64,000 bases of DNA from Rhizobium sp. BG4 (GCF_016864575.1 NZ_CP044125.1:2533001-2597000), one strand, 5' to 3'. Numbered from the stretch's first letter, positions 1 through 9,300 are shown. Made by a program: numbers and translations. The notes: generated by a model from the sequence alone, not told the origin.

Positions 1-333
1 CTCGCGGAGCAGGGCGGCGGATCCCGGTCAGCGATTGCTATCGGGCTGAAGAGCTTCATGGTGGCTGTTACCAATCCGAAGGGCTACCTGTTCTTTTCCG
101 CCTTTCTGCCGCAGTTTATCGATCCCACATCGCCACAGGCATCACAGTACCTGCTGCTTGCGCTCGTCTTCTCCGCGCTCGATTTCTTCATCATGTTCGG
201 CTACGCGGTGTTCGGTTCGCAAGCGGCGCGCTTTCTCAAGACGAGCGGTGCCATATGGCTTGAGCGCGCCTGCGGGGGCGCGCTCCTGGCTCTTGCGGGC
301 TCGCTCGCCTTTTACCGCCGGGCAACCGCCTGA
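1..333 (+). CDS. LysE/RhtB-family amino-acid exporter, C-terminal fragment
   Basis: The reading frame is open from the first base of the window, so the 5' part lies outside. The visible 110 residues include the conserved NPKGYLFFSAFLPQF segment (residues about 23-37) of LysE/RhtB exporters, followed by two hydrophobic helices and the short cytoplasmic end. This family exports amino acids, homoserine lactones or similar small molecules through the inner membrane. The substrate cannot be told from this part. It converges on the DUF4865 gene and their ends overlap by 22 bases. Family call is firm. Confidence 0.85.
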   Translation, partial: LAEQGGGSRSAIAIGLKSFMVAVTNPKGYLFFSAFLPQFIDPTSPQASQYLLLALVFSALDFFIMFGYAVFGSQAARFLKTSGAIWLERACGGALLALAGSLAFYRRATA

Positions 334-890
334 ACGGCAGCTGGCAGCGACATGTGCCCGACGCGGTAGATCTGGCCGTCGCCTGATATCAGCGGCATAT
401 CCGCGTAGAGCATGAAGCGGACGAGCGACCACGATCTGGCTTCGAAGCCGGAGATCGAGGCGAGGGCGTCACGTTTGCGTCCCGTCTGCCTTGCCCGCTC
501 GGTTTCTTCCGCGCGCAGAGCCGCGAGATCGGCGTGCGGCTCGATCGGGAGACGCTCGGCGGTCGCGAACTTGGCATTGCAGAGATCAGCCACCGTTTCG
601 GCGTGCCACACCATCCATTGCTCGATGCCTGGCCGGCCGAAAGATTGCGTCAGCGCCTGGAAGCCCGGGCCGGTGATGAAGTTGCTCGCGCCCTCCGGCT
701 GGTCCCAGAGGTAGAAGGGGGCGTAGAGGTTTTCCTGGCCGCCGAATTCGCCTCTCCTGGCGCTGAGATAGGCCTTGAAGGCGAGATGCGGAAAGCCGTC
801 GGTGCCCGGGCCGCGTTCGCGCATGCGGCGGTCGATGATGCCCATGTCGTAATCGGCAGGCAGGGTGAAGCTGTATTGCATGGCGATCAT
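312..890 (-). CDS. DUF4865 family protein
   Basis: This 192-residue protein matches the DUF4865 family, whose biochemical function is unknown; family members usually sit beside LysR regulators and tautomerases, as here. It begins MIAMQYSFTLPADYDM and contains RRMRERGPGTDGFP and FYLWDQPEGASNF, typical family blocks. The start at 890 is chosen because its ATG overlaps the TGA of the upstream cupin gene (ATGA), which indicates translational coupling; a second ATG three codons on (881) is possible. It is the last gene of a three-gene operon. Its reaction is not known. Confidence 0.8.
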   Translation of the reverse strand: MIAMQYSFTLPADYDMGIIDRRMRERGPGTDGFPHLAFKAYLSARRGEFGGQENLYAPFYLWDQPEGASNFITGPGFQALTQSFGRPGIEQWMVWHAETVADLCNAKFATAERLPIEPHADLAALRAEETERARQTGRKRDALASISGFEARSWSLVRFMLYADMPLISGDGQIYRVGHMSLPAAVQAVARR

Positions 891-1288
891 CGCGGTAACT
901 CCACGGGTTCCAGCCAGTCGACGAAGCGCTCCCCATCGGTTGCTTGGATGCTGAAATAGCTGAAGGGCGCATCCTCGGCCGCGCCGTGCCAGTGCTTCTC
1001 GCCAGCCGCAAACCACACGGCGTCGCCGGGCCTGATTTCCTCGACCGGGCCGCCATCGCGCTGCGCCCGTCCTATGCCCGAGAGGGCATAGAGCAGTTGT
1101 CCGCGGGGATGCGTGTGCCAGTTGGTGATTGTGCCGGGATCGAGCGTGGCGCGCATTGCGGCATTCTCTCCGGCGGCACTGCCTTCCAGCAGCGCCTCCA
1201 CCCAGAAAGGCGCGGATGCGATGCCATCGGGGGAGCGCACGGCGCCTCCCGGACGGCGGATCGTCATGGCCGTGGGATTGCCGCTCAT
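887..1288 (-). CDS. Cupin-domain protein
   Basis: A 133-residue single-domain cupin. The first cupin motif is seen in NWHTHPRGQLLYALSG (two His plus a later Glu/Gln region) and the second in PGDAVWFAAGEKHWHGA, where His residues would complete a metal site. Small cupins of this type act as metal-dependent isomerases, dioxygenases or decarboxylases of small organic acids; the exact reaction is unknown. Its start codon overlaps the tautomerase stop by one base (TGATG), and its own stop overlaps the DUF4865 start, so the three are tightly coupled. The start at 1288 was chosen over upstream in-frame codons for this coupling. Confidence 0.85.
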   Translation of the reverse strand: MSGNPTAMTIRRPGGAVRSPDGIASAPFWVEALLEGSAAGENAAMRATLDPGTITNWHTHPRGQLLYALSGIGRAQRDGGPVEEIRPGDAVWFAAGEKHWHGAAEDAPFSYFSIQATDGERFVDWLEPVELPR

Positions 1289-1704
1289 CACGGCTCTCCC
1301 ATGGCGCGGGCACGCCAGTTGTCGTCGGCCATCTGCGCCACGCCGTCGCCGAAGGACCATTCGTCGGGCTGCGAGCTGACGATGGTGATCATGATGTCTT
1401 CCTTGCGCAGGCCCGGCGCCTCGCTCAGCAGTTCGGCGGCGCGCTTGAAGAAGGCCTTGCGCGTCTCCGTGCTGCGCGGGCGTCCGGCGCGGATGGCAAA
1501 AACCACGAAATCGTCGGAGCGGGGTCCGGCCAGATAGTTGCGGTCGAAGATCAGCTCGCCGGGTTCATGCTGCTGGATCTCATGGAACCGATCGGCCGGG
1601 GGCACGTCGAAAGCCTCGACGAGGGCGCGGTGGATGCCATCGGAGAGGGCGCGCAGATATTCCGGCGACTTGCCTTTGAGGAGAGAAATGCGAACGAAGG
1701 GCAT
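1288..1704 (-). CDS. Tautomerase family protein
   Basis: This 138-residue protein begins MPFVRISLLKGKSPE. After removal of Met it presents the N-terminal proline that is the catalytic base of the 4-oxalocrotonate tautomerase/MSAD/MIF superfamily. At 138 residues it is about twice the length of classical 4-OT monomers, as in the fused-type subgroup. It is first in the tautomerase-cupin-DUF4865 operon, preceded by a good ribosome site (GGAGG) and divergent from a LysR gene that probably controls it. The operon composition suggests catabolism or detoxification of a small enol/keto acid, which is inference. Confidence 0.85.
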   Translation of the reverse strand: MPFVRISLLKGKSPEYLRALSDGIHRALVEAFDVPPADRFHEIQQHEPGELIFDRNYLAGPRSDDFVVFAIRAGRPRSTETRKAFFKRAAELLSEAPGLRKEDIMITIVSSQPDEWSFGDGVAQMADDNWRARAMGEP

Positions 1705-1797
1705 GGGAGCCTCCTTGTTTGAAATCTTGACAGGAGGACCATTGCACGGCAAATTAATCCATAAAATCAGAATATATCGAACGTATGATCCTGAAAA

Positions 1798-2727
1798 ATG
1801 GGATTGATGATGCGCAAGACAAATTTCGATCTGGATGTTCTCCGCACCTTTGTGACCGGCATGGAGCTCGGCAATTTCGCCAAGGCGTCCGAGCGTCTCG
1901 GCCGCTCGACATCGGCCGTCAGCGCGCAATTGAAGAAACTGGAGGAGCAGGCGGGAACGCCGATCTTCCGCAAGTCCGGCCGCGGGCTGGCGCTGACCGA
2001 TGCCGGGGAGACGATGCTTGCCTATTCCCGGCGGCTTCTGGAGCTCAACGATGAGGCGGTGGCGGCGATCCAGAGCGTCGAGCTCGAAGGCTGGGTGCGG
2101 CTCGGGCTGCAGGAGGATTTCGGCGAGACCGTCTTGCCGGAGGTGCTTGGCCGTTTTGCCAGGGCGCATCCGAAAGTCCGGATCGAGGCGCGCGTGGTGC
2201 GCAATGCCGAACTGATCGAGCGGGTGACGACCGGCAAGCTCGATCTGGCGCTTGCCTGGAGCAACGGCAATGCGACGGCGCATTGCGAGATGGTGGGCGA
2301 GGTGCCGATGCTGTGGGTCGGACCGGCTTCGGGGCCGCAGGGCTGGACAGTCGAAAGCGGCGAGCCGCTGCCGCTGGCTTCGCTCGAAGCGCCCTGCCTG
2401 CTGAGGACCGCGGCAATCGATGCGCTCGACCGGGCCAACATTCCCTGGCGGCTTTCCTTCGTCAGCCCAAGCCTCGGCGGCCTCTGGGCGGCGACGGCGG
2501 CGGGGCTCGGCATCACCATCCGCACGCCGCTCGGTCTCCCTGCCAAGGTCAAGCCGGTTTCGCCTGACGCTGCCGGTTTGCCCGCTCTGCCGTCGCTCGG
2601 CTTGATGATGCATCGCGCCGAGGCGGATCCGGATGCGGCAACCGCGCGGCTGTCATCGATCGTGCTGCAGGCAGCACAGGAAGCGCTTGCCGGTCTTTCG
2701 CCGCAACCGATGTTGATGCGGGCCTAG
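1798..2727 (+). CDS. LysR-family transcriptional regulator
   Basis: A 309-residue LysR-type regulator. The N-terminal winged helix (residues about 8-66) shows FVTGMELGNFAKASERLGRS and TSAVSAQLKKLEEQAG; the rest is the co-inducer binding domain. It is divergent from the tautomerase-cupin-DUF4865 operon with a 93-base gap, the usual arrangement for a LysR protein controlling its neighbour. ATGs at 1798, 1807 and 1810 are all possible starts; none has a strong ribosome site. Its 3' end overlaps the convergent GlxA-type regulator by four bases. The ligand is unknown. Confidence 0.9.
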   Translation: MGLMMRKTNFDLDVLRTFVTGMELGNFAKASERLGRSTSAVSAQLKKLEEQAGTPIFRKSGRGLALTDAGETMLAYSRRLLELNDEAVAAIQSVELEGWVRLGLQEDFGETVLPEVLGRFARAHPKVRIEARVVRNAELIERVTTGKLDLALAWSNGNATAHCEMVGEVPMLWVGPASGPQGWTVESGEPLPLASLEAPCLLRTAAIDALDRANIPWRLSFVSPSLGGLWAATAAGLGITIRTPLGLPAKVKPVSPDAAGLPALPSLGLMMHRAEADPDAATARLSSIVLQAAQEALAGLSPQPMLMRA

Positions 2728-3668
2728 GCCACCAGTTCGCTTTGGGCGTTGCGGCGGATGACGGCCGGCGGCTGGCCGAAAGCGCGCAGGAAGGCGCGGC
2801 GCATCCGCTCGCGGTCGGCAAAGCCAGTCTCGCGCGCCACGACATCGATCGGGTGGCGGCCCTGTTCCATCATCAGCCGCGCCGCTTCCAGCCGCAGGTT
2901 TTCCACGGCCTTTGCCGGGGACTGGCCGGTCTCGGAGCGGAAGGTACGGCTGAACTGGCGCGGGCTCAGATGCGCGGCGTCGGCGAGCTCCTCGACGGAG
3001 AGCGCGCTCGTCAGATTGCTTCTGGCATAAGTGAGCGCCTTCTGGATGCGGTCCGATTTCGGCTCGAGATCCAGGAGCGTCGAGAATTGCGACTGGCCAC
3101 CGGCGCGGCGGTGATAGACGACCAGCTTGCGGGCAACGGCGCGGGCGACGTCGGCGCCATGATCGTTCTCGACCATCGCCAAAGCCAGATCGAGACCGGC
3201 AGTCATGCCGGCCGAAGTCCAGATCGAGCCATCGACGATGAAGATGCGGTCCTCATCGAGCTTGATGGCGGGATAGCGGGATTTCAGCTCGCGGGCGAGA
3301 TGCCAGTGGGTGGTGACCCTGCGGCCGTCGAGGACACCGGCATCGGCCAGCAGAAAGGCGGCCGTGCAGATCGAAGCGAGTCGACGTGAGGCATCTGCCG
3401 CCTCACGAATGAACGCGGCCTCTCCCGCAGTCGGCAGGCGGATATCGGGCGCGCCGGAAACGATCAGCGTATCGAAGGCGGGATCACTGAAGGCTTCTGT
3501 GTGGATGATCATGCTCAGCGAGCTCGGCACAGGGCCGCCGGTTTCCGAGACATAGCGGATCTCGTAGGCCTGCTCGCCAAGCTGGATATTGGCGAACTCG
3601 AAAGCCGAGACCGCGGCGAGGCTCATGATCTGGAAGCCGGGATAGACAAGAAAGCCGATGCGCTGCAT
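2724..3668 (-). CDS. GlxA-family AraC-type regulator with DJ-1/PfpI domain
   Basis: A 314-residue regulator of the GlxA/FtrA type. Residues about 4-170 form a DJ-1/PfpI-like amidase-fold sensor (MQRIGFLVYPGFQIMSLA at the start and CTAAFLLADAGVLDGRR with the family's nucleophile-elbow Cys). The C-terminal 100 residues are an AraC/XylS double helix-turn-helix (LADAAHLSPRQFSRTFRSET). Related proteins control glutamine, arginine or carnitine use, but this one's target is unknown. The start at 3668 gives the usual family N-terminus; further upstream codons would run into the promoter of the divergent SDR gene, its probable target. Confidence 0.9.
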   Translation of the reverse strand: MQRIGFLVYPGFQIMSLAAVSAFEFANIQLGEQAYEIRYVSETGGPVPSSLSMIIHTEAFSDPAFDTLIVSGAPDIRLPTAGEAAFIREAADASRRLASICTAAFLLADAGVLDGRRVTTHWHLARELKSRYPAIKLDEDRIFIVDGSIWTSAGMTAGLDLALAMVENDHGADVARAVARKLVVYHRRAGGQSQFSTLLDLEPKSDRIQKALTYARSNLTSALSVEELADAAHLSPRQFSRTFRSETGQSPAKAVENLRLEAARLMMEQGRHPIDVVARETGFADRERMRRAFLRAFGQPPAVIRRNAQSELVA

Positions 3669-3786
3669 GGCCGAAAACTCCGTTTGTCCTAAAAGGTGGT
3701 TTATATGACATTCAGGACATCGGCAATCCCTCGTAAAACATCCCTCAAGCGATGGCATTCGCCAAAGCAATTGAAGGAGAAAGACC

Positions 3787-4581
3787 ATGAGCGATTTGAA
3801 CAAGGGCATCGCGCTCGTCACCGGTGCGTCATCAGGCATCGGCGCGATCTATGCCGACAGGCTTGCCAAGCGCGGCTACGATCTCATTCTGGTGGCGCGC
3901 AATGGCGAACGCCTCTCGGCGCTCGCGAGCCGCATCAGCGGCGAGACCGGCCGCAAGGTCGAGACTGTCGTTGCCGATCTCGGCGCGCAGGCTGATCTTG
4001 CCAAGGTGGAAGCTGTGCTGAAGGGCGACCGCAACATCACGCTCTTGGTCAACAATGCCGGTGTCGGCGGCACGGCGCCGCTGCTTTCGGCCGATGTCGA
4101 CAAGATGCAGCAGATGATCGACCTGAACGTGACGGCGCTGATGCGGTTGACCTATGCCGCAGTGCCGGGCTTCGTTGCCCGCGGCGGCGGCGCGATCATC
4201 AATATCGCCTCGATCGTGGCAATCGCGCCGGAGATCCTCAACGGCGTCTATGGTGGCACGAAAGCCTTCGTGCTGGCCTTCAGCCAGTCGCTGAAGCATG
4301 AGCTGACGGACAAGAATATCCGCGTTCAGGCCGTTTTGCCGGGCGCGACCGCAACGGAATTCTGGGGCATTGCCGGGATGCCGGTCGAGCACCTGCCGGG
4401 CGAAATCGTCATGTCCGCCGAAGCGATGGTCGATGCCTCGCTCAAGGGCTTCGACCAGGGCGAGTTCGCGACCATCCCGGCGCTCGAAGACTCAGCGCTG
4501 TTGCAGGCCCATGAAGATGCGCGGCAGGCAATGATGCCGCACCTCTCGCGCTCTGTGCCTGCAGCACGCTACGGCGTCTGA
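3787..4581 (+). CDS. Short-chain dehydrogenase/reductase
   Basis: A 264-residue classical SDR. It has the Rossmann glycine motif TGASSGIG (residues 12-19), NNAG at 89-92, the catalytic Ser in NIASIV (S142) and YGGTK (Y155, K159). It would oxidise or reduce an alcohol/ketone with NAD(P)(H) in the cytosol; the substrate is unknown. A strong ribosome site (GAAGGAG) precedes the ATG. It is divergent from the GlxA-type regulator, which is the likely controller, and its stop abuts the convergent Ser/Thr dehydratase gene. Confidence 0.9.
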   Translation: MSDLNKGIALVTGASSGIGAIYADRLAKRGYDLILVARNGERLSALASRISGETGRKVETVVADLGAQADLAKVEAVLKGDRNITLLVNNAGVGGTAPLLSADVDKMQQMIDLNVTALMRLTYAAVPGFVARGGGAIINIASIVAIAPEILNGVYGGTKAFVLAFSQSLKHELTDKNIRVQAVLPGATATEFWGIAGMPVEHLPGEIVMSAEAMVDASLKGFDQGEFATIPALEDSALLQAHEDARQAMMPHLSRSVPAARYGV

Positions 4582-5556
4582 TTAGCCGAAGCGCTCCAGC
4601 GCCGTCGCGAAGACATCGGTATCGACATTGCCGCCCGAGGTGATGGCGATGACGGTGTCGCTCTCCAATGCCTTGCCGTGGAACAGTGCCGCGGCAAGCG
4701 CCACTGCGCCGCCCGGCTCGACGATGATCTTCAGCCGCTTGAAGGCGAGCGCCATGGCACGGAGCGCCTCCTCGTCGGTGACGACGATGCCGGCGCCGGC
4801 GAGGCGCTTCAGGATCGGGAAGGTGATTTTGCCGGGCTCGGGCGTGATGATTGCATCGCAGATCGAGCCGGTCATCGAGGCATTGCGCCTGATCTCGCCT
4901 GCGGCCAGCGAGCGGGCGAAGTCGTCGAATTTTTCCGGCTCGCAGGTGCGGACCGTGAAGGACGGCGCGCTGGCTTCGAGTGCCAGAGCGACGCCGGAGC
5001 TGAGGCCACCGCCACCGCAGGGGATCAGCACTTCGGCCGTCTTGATGCCTTCCTCCTCCGCCTGTTCGGAGATTTCCAGACCTGTCGTGCCCTGTCCGGC
5101 GATGACCAGCGGCTCGTCGAAGGGTTTGACCAGCGTCAGGCCGCGCTCGGCGGAGAGGCGGTCGCCGATCGCGTCACGGTCTTCCTTGGCGCGGTCGTAG
5201 AGCACCACCTCGGCGCCGAAGGCGCGGGTGTTGTCGATCTTCAGCTTCGGCGCGTCCGAGGGCATGATGATGACCGAGGGGACGCCGTGCAGCTTGGCGG
5301 CCAGCGCCACGCCCTGGGCATGGTTGCCGGAGGAGAAGGCGATGACGCCGCGCTTGCGGACATCAGGCTCCAGCCCCGATACCGCCGACCAGCCGCCGCG
5401 GAACTTGAAGGAACCGGTATGCTGCAGACATTCGGCCTTCACGAAGACCCGCCGCCCGGCCATTTCATCGAGGAACGGTGAGGAGAGCAGCGGCGTGCGC
5501 CTGGCATGCCCGCGCAGGCGGGCACGGGCGGCAACGATCATTTCAATGGATGCCAT
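4582..5556 (-). CDS. Threonine/serine dehydratase-like PLP enzyme
   Basis: A 324-residue fold-type II PLP enzyme. The PLP lysine lies in HTGSFKFRGG (K51); SSGNHAQG and the glycine-rich phosphate loop PCGGGG are also present. It has no C-terminal ACT/regulatory domain, so it resembles catabolic threonine deaminase or serine racemase rather than biosynthetic IlvA. The likely reaction is deamination of L-Thr or L-Ser to a 2-oxo acid; racemase activity is the main alternative. The start at 5556 (MASIEMIVAARARL) gives the normal family N-terminus; a longer form would add 16 non-conserved residues. Confidence 0.88.
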   Translation of the reverse strand: MASIEMIVAARARLRGHARRTPLLSSPFLDEMAGRRVFVKAECLQHTGSFKFRGGWSAVSGLEPDVRKRGVIAFSSGNHAQGVALAAKLHGVPSVIIMPSDAPKLKIDNTRAFGAEVVLYDRAKEDRDAIGDRLSAERGLTLVKPFDEPLVIAGQGTTGLEISEQAEEEGIKTAEVLIPCGGGGLSSGVALALEASAPSFTVRTCEPEKFDDFARSLAAGEIRRNASMTGSICDAIITPEPGKITFPILKRLAGAGIVVTDEEALRAMALAFKRLKIIVEPGGAVALAAALFHGKALESDTVIAITSGGNVDTDVFATALERFG

Positions 5557-5628
5557 GGGATGTTCTTTCGGCTGATGTGCTGCGCCATGAATAGAATGTG
5601 ACAAAGCCGTTGTGAACGGCGGTTTTTG

Positions 5629-6693
5629 TCACGGTGACACGAATGCCGGGGCGCGGCTTGGGCTCGCGACCGTTCCGGCCTGCTCGCGCCGCCGGTATTC
5701 GGTCGGGCTCGCGCCCGTCACCCGCAGGAATTCGCGATTGAAGTTAGACTTGCTGATGAAGCCCGCCTCGAACATCACGCTGGTGACCGGCAGCTCGGTG
5801 CGGACGAGCTGATCGCAGGCAAAGCGGATGCGGAACTCGTTGACATATTGCGAGACGCTCATGCCGTGGATGCGGTTGACCGCCGTCGAGACGCTGCGGG
5901 CCGGCAGGCCGAGCTTGCGGGCGATGCGGCTCAGATTGAGTTCGGGATCGCGGTAAATCTGCCTGGTCTCCATCAGGCTGTCGAGATGGGCGGCAACGGC
6001 GCCATCCTCCTCAGTCGGCAGGCTGGGCGGGGGTGGCGCGGCTTCGGTTGCCGGTTGCTCCGGCTGGCTTGTTCCGGCAGCGGCCGCCGCGCTGCCGAGG
6101 ATCAGCAGCACAATGACATTGCCGAGCGCCACGATCCGCCCGGCATGGGCGCCGCCGGTATTGTCGAAATCCAGGCTGATGAAGACGTCGCTGAGCGCAG
6201 AGGCGATCAGGGCGACGGCCGTTACCATCAGGGAGCGATGGGAGAGGAAGGCGCCGTCGAGCCGCGAGGCGACGAGGCCATCGGCGCCGCTGCGGGAGAT
6301 CCAGAGCAGGCTGAGGCCGTAGCCGAGAAAGATCAGGATCAGGCTCAGACCGACGATATCGCGCCAAAAGGCGAAGGCGAGCGCTACGCCGATCGCCGGC
6401 AGGAGATGCGGCCATTGGCGCTTCAGCGGACGCGGCGTCTCCAGTGTCAGGTCGGCGAAGCTGGCGAAGGAAAGCGGTGCGACGAGTGCCGCCAGCACCG
6501 CCTGAAACGGCATGATGGCGAGCGTGTCATAGCCCCAGCGAAAGCCGATGAGGACGGATTGCAGGGCATAGGCGGCGATCAGCGCCAGAAACAGCCGGCG
6601 GCCGGGCGCATTCCATTCCTCCGTCCGCAGCATCCTGACGAGCAGGATGAGCAGCAGCAGTGCGACGACGAAGGGTAGCGGCACGAAAATCAT
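5629..6693 (-). CDS. Membrane-embedded AraC-family regulator
   Basis: A 354-residue protein with about seven hydrophobic helices in its first 220 residues and a C-terminal AraC/XylS DNA-binding domain (about 255-350; LSRIARKLGLPARSVS and PTEYRRR near the end). An acidic Pro/Ala linker separates the halves. Such proteins bind DNA from the inner membrane and are thought to respond to membrane or extracytoplasmic cues. It is divergent from the exported protein at 6850, which is a possible target. The start at 6693 (MIFVPLPFVV) begins directly at the first membrane helix. The signal is unknown. Confidence 0.85.
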   Translation of the reverse strand: MIFVPLPFVVALLLLILLVRMLRTEEWNAPGRRLFLALIAAYALQSVLIGFRWGYDTLAIMPFQAVLAALVAPLSFASFADLTLETPRPLKRQWPHLLPAIGVALAFAFWRDIVGLSLILIFLGYGLSLLWISRSGADGLVASRLDGAFLSHRSLMVTAVALIASALSDVFISLDFDNTGGAHAGRIVALGNVIVLLILGSAAAAAGTSQPEQPATEAAPPPPSLPTEEDGAVAAHLDSLMETRQIYRDPELNLSRIARKLGLPARSVSTAVNRIHGMSVSQYVNEFRIRFACDQLVRTELPVTSVMFEAGFISKSNFNREFLRVTGASPTEYRRREQAGTVASPSRAPAFVSP

Positions 6694-6849
6694 GGTCGGC
6701 GTCCGGATGATTGCCTTGAGGATATGAGCACGAGAATGGCCTCGATCGCAATTGCGGGCGACCCGAAACACGATTGAGGTCTCCGGAAAACTGCACGAAT
6801 TGCACCTTGGTCTCGCCGGACCTGCCGGCCTTATTCAAGGAGCAAACCG

Positions 6850-7557
6850 ATGAGCCTCATCCTTTCCATTCCGCTTTTCTTCATGACCCTGCTGTCGGCC
6901 TTCGGCGGCTCGATCACGCCGGGCGAGACATTCGATATCACCGCGATCCGCTCGATCGTCATCCGCGGCGATTCCAGCTCGATCCGGATCACCACGGATG
7001 CCGGCAGGCCCTATGAGGCCGTGACGACGGGGCGGCGCATCGGCTGGTTCTCGTCCTGGTATTCGAACTGGTTCTTCAACGCCTGCAAGGATGAGAGCCG
7101 GGTGCAGATCGACGGGACGTCGATGACGATCGATGTCGCGGTTTCGGCCTGGAGCGATATCGGCGATTGCGCGCCTGATGTTTCCGCCAATGTACCGGCG
7201 GGGGCTGCCGTTAAGATCGACCAGCATGCCTTCATGGCGCGGCTCGACGGCAATTTCTCGAGCTTTCGCACATCGGGCAATGCCGCCGATATCACCCTCG
7301 ACGGTCATGCGTCGGAGGTCGATATTTCCGGCACGGCTGTGCGGGCGAACCTCACCTATGCGTCCATCGCCAGGGACGAGAAGATCGGCATCGAGGCGAC
7401 CTCGCTCGATGCCACGCTTGGGTTCGGTGCGGACGTGCCGGTCGACTACACGGTTACGGCCAAGGCATCGCTTGTCGATGCCGAGAAGCCGAGCGTGCCG
7501 GGTGCCAAGCCGCAGGTGACGATCCGGGGCGACTATGTCCGCGCCCGGATCCGCTGA
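6850..7557 (+). CDS. Exported protein of unknown function
   Basis: A 235-residue protein with a short N-terminal hydrophobic stretch (MSLILSIPLFFMTLLSAFGG) that looks like a signal peptide. The remainder is rich in beta-strand patterns with alternating hydrophobic residues and repeated DI/VDIS/ITLDG turns. This resembles the beta-helical DUF4097/adhesin-like proteins, but I do not claim that assignment. Two Cys residues (in FNACKDE and IGDCAPD) could form a disulfide. It sits opposite the membrane AraC regulator, which suggests regulated expression. Its 3' end abuts the convergent ggt stop. Confidence 0.7.
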   Translation: MSLILSIPLFFMTLLSAFGGSITPGETFDITAIRSIVIRGDSSSIRITTDAGRPYEAVTTGRRIGWFSSWYSNWFFNACKDESRVQIDGTSMTIDVAVSAWSDIGDCAPDVSANVPAGAAVKIDQHAFMARLDGNFSSFRTSGNAADITLDGHASEVDISGTAVRANLTYASIARDEKIGIEATSLDATLGFGADVPVDYTVTAKASLVDAEKPSVPGAKPQVTIRGDYVRARIR

Positions 7558-9300
7558 TCAGTAACCCTTGGCAGCGCCCTCGACGGCGCGGCTATCCATC
7601 GCGCCGTAGTAACGCGCGCCGCCGCCCTTCTCGATATGGGCAAGGCTCTTGCCGCCGACGAGAATGCCTGCCGCCTGGCCCCAGACCGGCGCGTCATTGC
7701 CGCCGTCGAATGTGTAGCCCATGGCAGCGAGCGTCTTTTCCGTGTCGGGCGAAAGCGCGTAGGGTTCGAGGAAGACCTTGTCCGGCTGCCACTGGTGGTG
7801 GATGCGCGGGGCGTTGACGGCCTGGCTGATATCCATGCCGAAATCGATGACGTTGAGGATCGCTTCCAGCGTGATGGTGATGATGCGCGAGCCGCCGGGG
7901 CTGCCGATCACCATGAAGGGCTTCCCGTCCTTGGAGATGATCGTCGGGCTCATCGAGGAGAGCGGCGTCTTCTTCGGCGCGATGGCGTTCGCCTCGCCCT
8001 GCACGAGACCATAGAGGTTCGGAACGCCGGGCTTGGAGGTGAAATCGTCCATCTCGTTATTGAGCAGGATGCCGGTGCCGGGTGCGACGACGCCGGCGCC
8101 GAAGGAGCCGTTCAGCGTATAGGTGACGGCGACCGCATTGCCCTCGTCGTCGATGATCGAATAATGCGTCGTCTCGGTGCTTTCCTTGCCGCCGAGCGGC
8201 TTTAGGTCGGCCGACTTGCCGGCCTTGTAGGGATCGATCTTTTCACGGATCTCGGTGGCATAGCCCTTGTCGAGCAGCTTGCTCACCGGGTTGTCGACGA
8301 AGTCGGGGTCGCCGAGTGCGGCGTTGCGGTCGACATAGGCGTAGCGCATGGCTTCCACCATGGCATGCACCGTCTCGGCCGAGCCATAGCCCAGATAGGA
8401 GAGCGGGTAGCCTTCGAGGACGTTGAGAATCTCGCAGATGATGACGCCGCCGGATGAGGGCGGGGGCGAGGAGACGATGTCGTAGCCGCGGTAATTGCAC
8501 TCGATCGGCTTCAGCTCGCGGACGGAATATTGCTCGAAATCCTCCTTGGCGAGAATGCCGCCCTTCGACTGGCTGGCCTTGACGATCGCTTCGGCGGGCT
8601 CGCCCTTGTAGAAGGCCTCAGGCCCCTTCTCGGAGATTGCCTGGAGCACGGTACCGAGCTCCGGCTGAACAAGCTTTTCACCGGCGGTCAGCGGCTTGCC
8701 GTCCTTCAGGAAGATCTTGGCGGCAGCTTCGTCCTTGGCGAGGCGCTTGGCGCTGTCGGCGAGGATCGCGGCATCGCCCTGCTCGAAGGTGAAGCCGTCC
8801 TTGGCGAAGGCGATGGCAGGCGCGAGAAGATCGGCGCGCGACTTGGTGCCGTATTTCTCGCGGGCGGTTTCGAAGCCCATGACGGAGCCGGGGACACCGA
8901 CGGCGAGATAGCCGTCCAGGCTGGCCCGCGGCACGATATCGCCCTTGGCGTCGAGATACATGGTCTTCGTCGCGGCAAGCGGCGCGCGCTCGCGGAAATC
9001 GAGGAAGGTGGTCTTGCCGTCCTTCATGCGGATGGTCATGAAGCCGCCGCCGCCGATATTGCCGGCGGTCGGATAGACGACGGCGAGCGCATAGCCGACG
9101 GCGACTGCGGCATCGACGGCATTGCCGCCATTCTTCAAAACCTCGACCCCGACATCGGTCGCCAGATGCTGGGCGGTCACCACCATGCCATGCTGCCCTT
9201 CGACGGGCGCGGGCGAGGCGGCGAAACTGGTGGAAAGCGGGCTGAGAAAGAAGGCGAAAGCGGTGAAAAGCGAAATGGTTCGGGCCTGAAGCCGGTCCAT
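7558..9300 (-). CDS. ggt: Gamma-glutamyltransferase
   Basis: A 580-residue periplasmic gamma-glutamyltranspeptidase precursor. It has an N-terminal signal peptide ending near SFAASPAP. The autoprocessing and nucleophile site is ETTHYSI, where T377 corresponds to the catalytic threonine that becomes the N-terminus of the small subunit. NGSFGAG, PLSSMSPT and GSPGGSRI are further family blocks lining the gamma-glutamyl site. It cleaves glutathione and other gamma-glutamyl compounds or transfers the glutamyl group. The start at 9300 places Met directly before the signal peptide. Length is normal for the family. Confidence 0.95.
   Translation of the reverse strand: MDRLQARTISLFTAFAFFLSPLSTSFAASPAPVEGQHGMVVTAQHLATDVGVEVLKNGGNAVDAAVAVGYALAVVYPTAGNIGGGGFMTIRMKDGKTTFLDFRERAPLAATKTMYLDAKGDIVPRASLDGYLAVGVPGSVMGFETAREKYGTKSRADLLAPAIAFAKDGFTFEQGDAAILADSAKRLAKDEAAAKIFLKDGKPLTAGEKLVQPELGTVLQAISEKGPEAFYKGEPAEAIVKASQSKGGILAKEDFEQYSVRELKPIECNYRGYDIVSSPPPSSGGVIICEILNVLEGYPLSYLGYGSAETVHAMVEAMRYAYVDRNAALGDPDFVDNPVSKLLDKGYATEIREKIDPYKAGKSADLKPLGGKESTETTHYSIIDDEGNAVAVTYTLNGSFGAGVVAPGTGILLNNEMDDFTSKPGVPNLYGLVQGEANAIAPKKTPLSSMSPTIISKDGKPFMVIGSPGGSRIITITLEAILNVIDFGMDISQAVNAPRIHHQWQPDKVFLEPYALSPDTEKTLAAMGYTFDGGNDAPVWGQAAGILVGGKSLAHIEKGGGARYYGAMDSRAVEGAAKGY

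Noticed and set aside
1288..2613. Long reading frame on the minus strand through the LysR gene
   Set aside because: Only its last 138 codons are a real tautomerase; the rest is antisense to LysR and has no family features.
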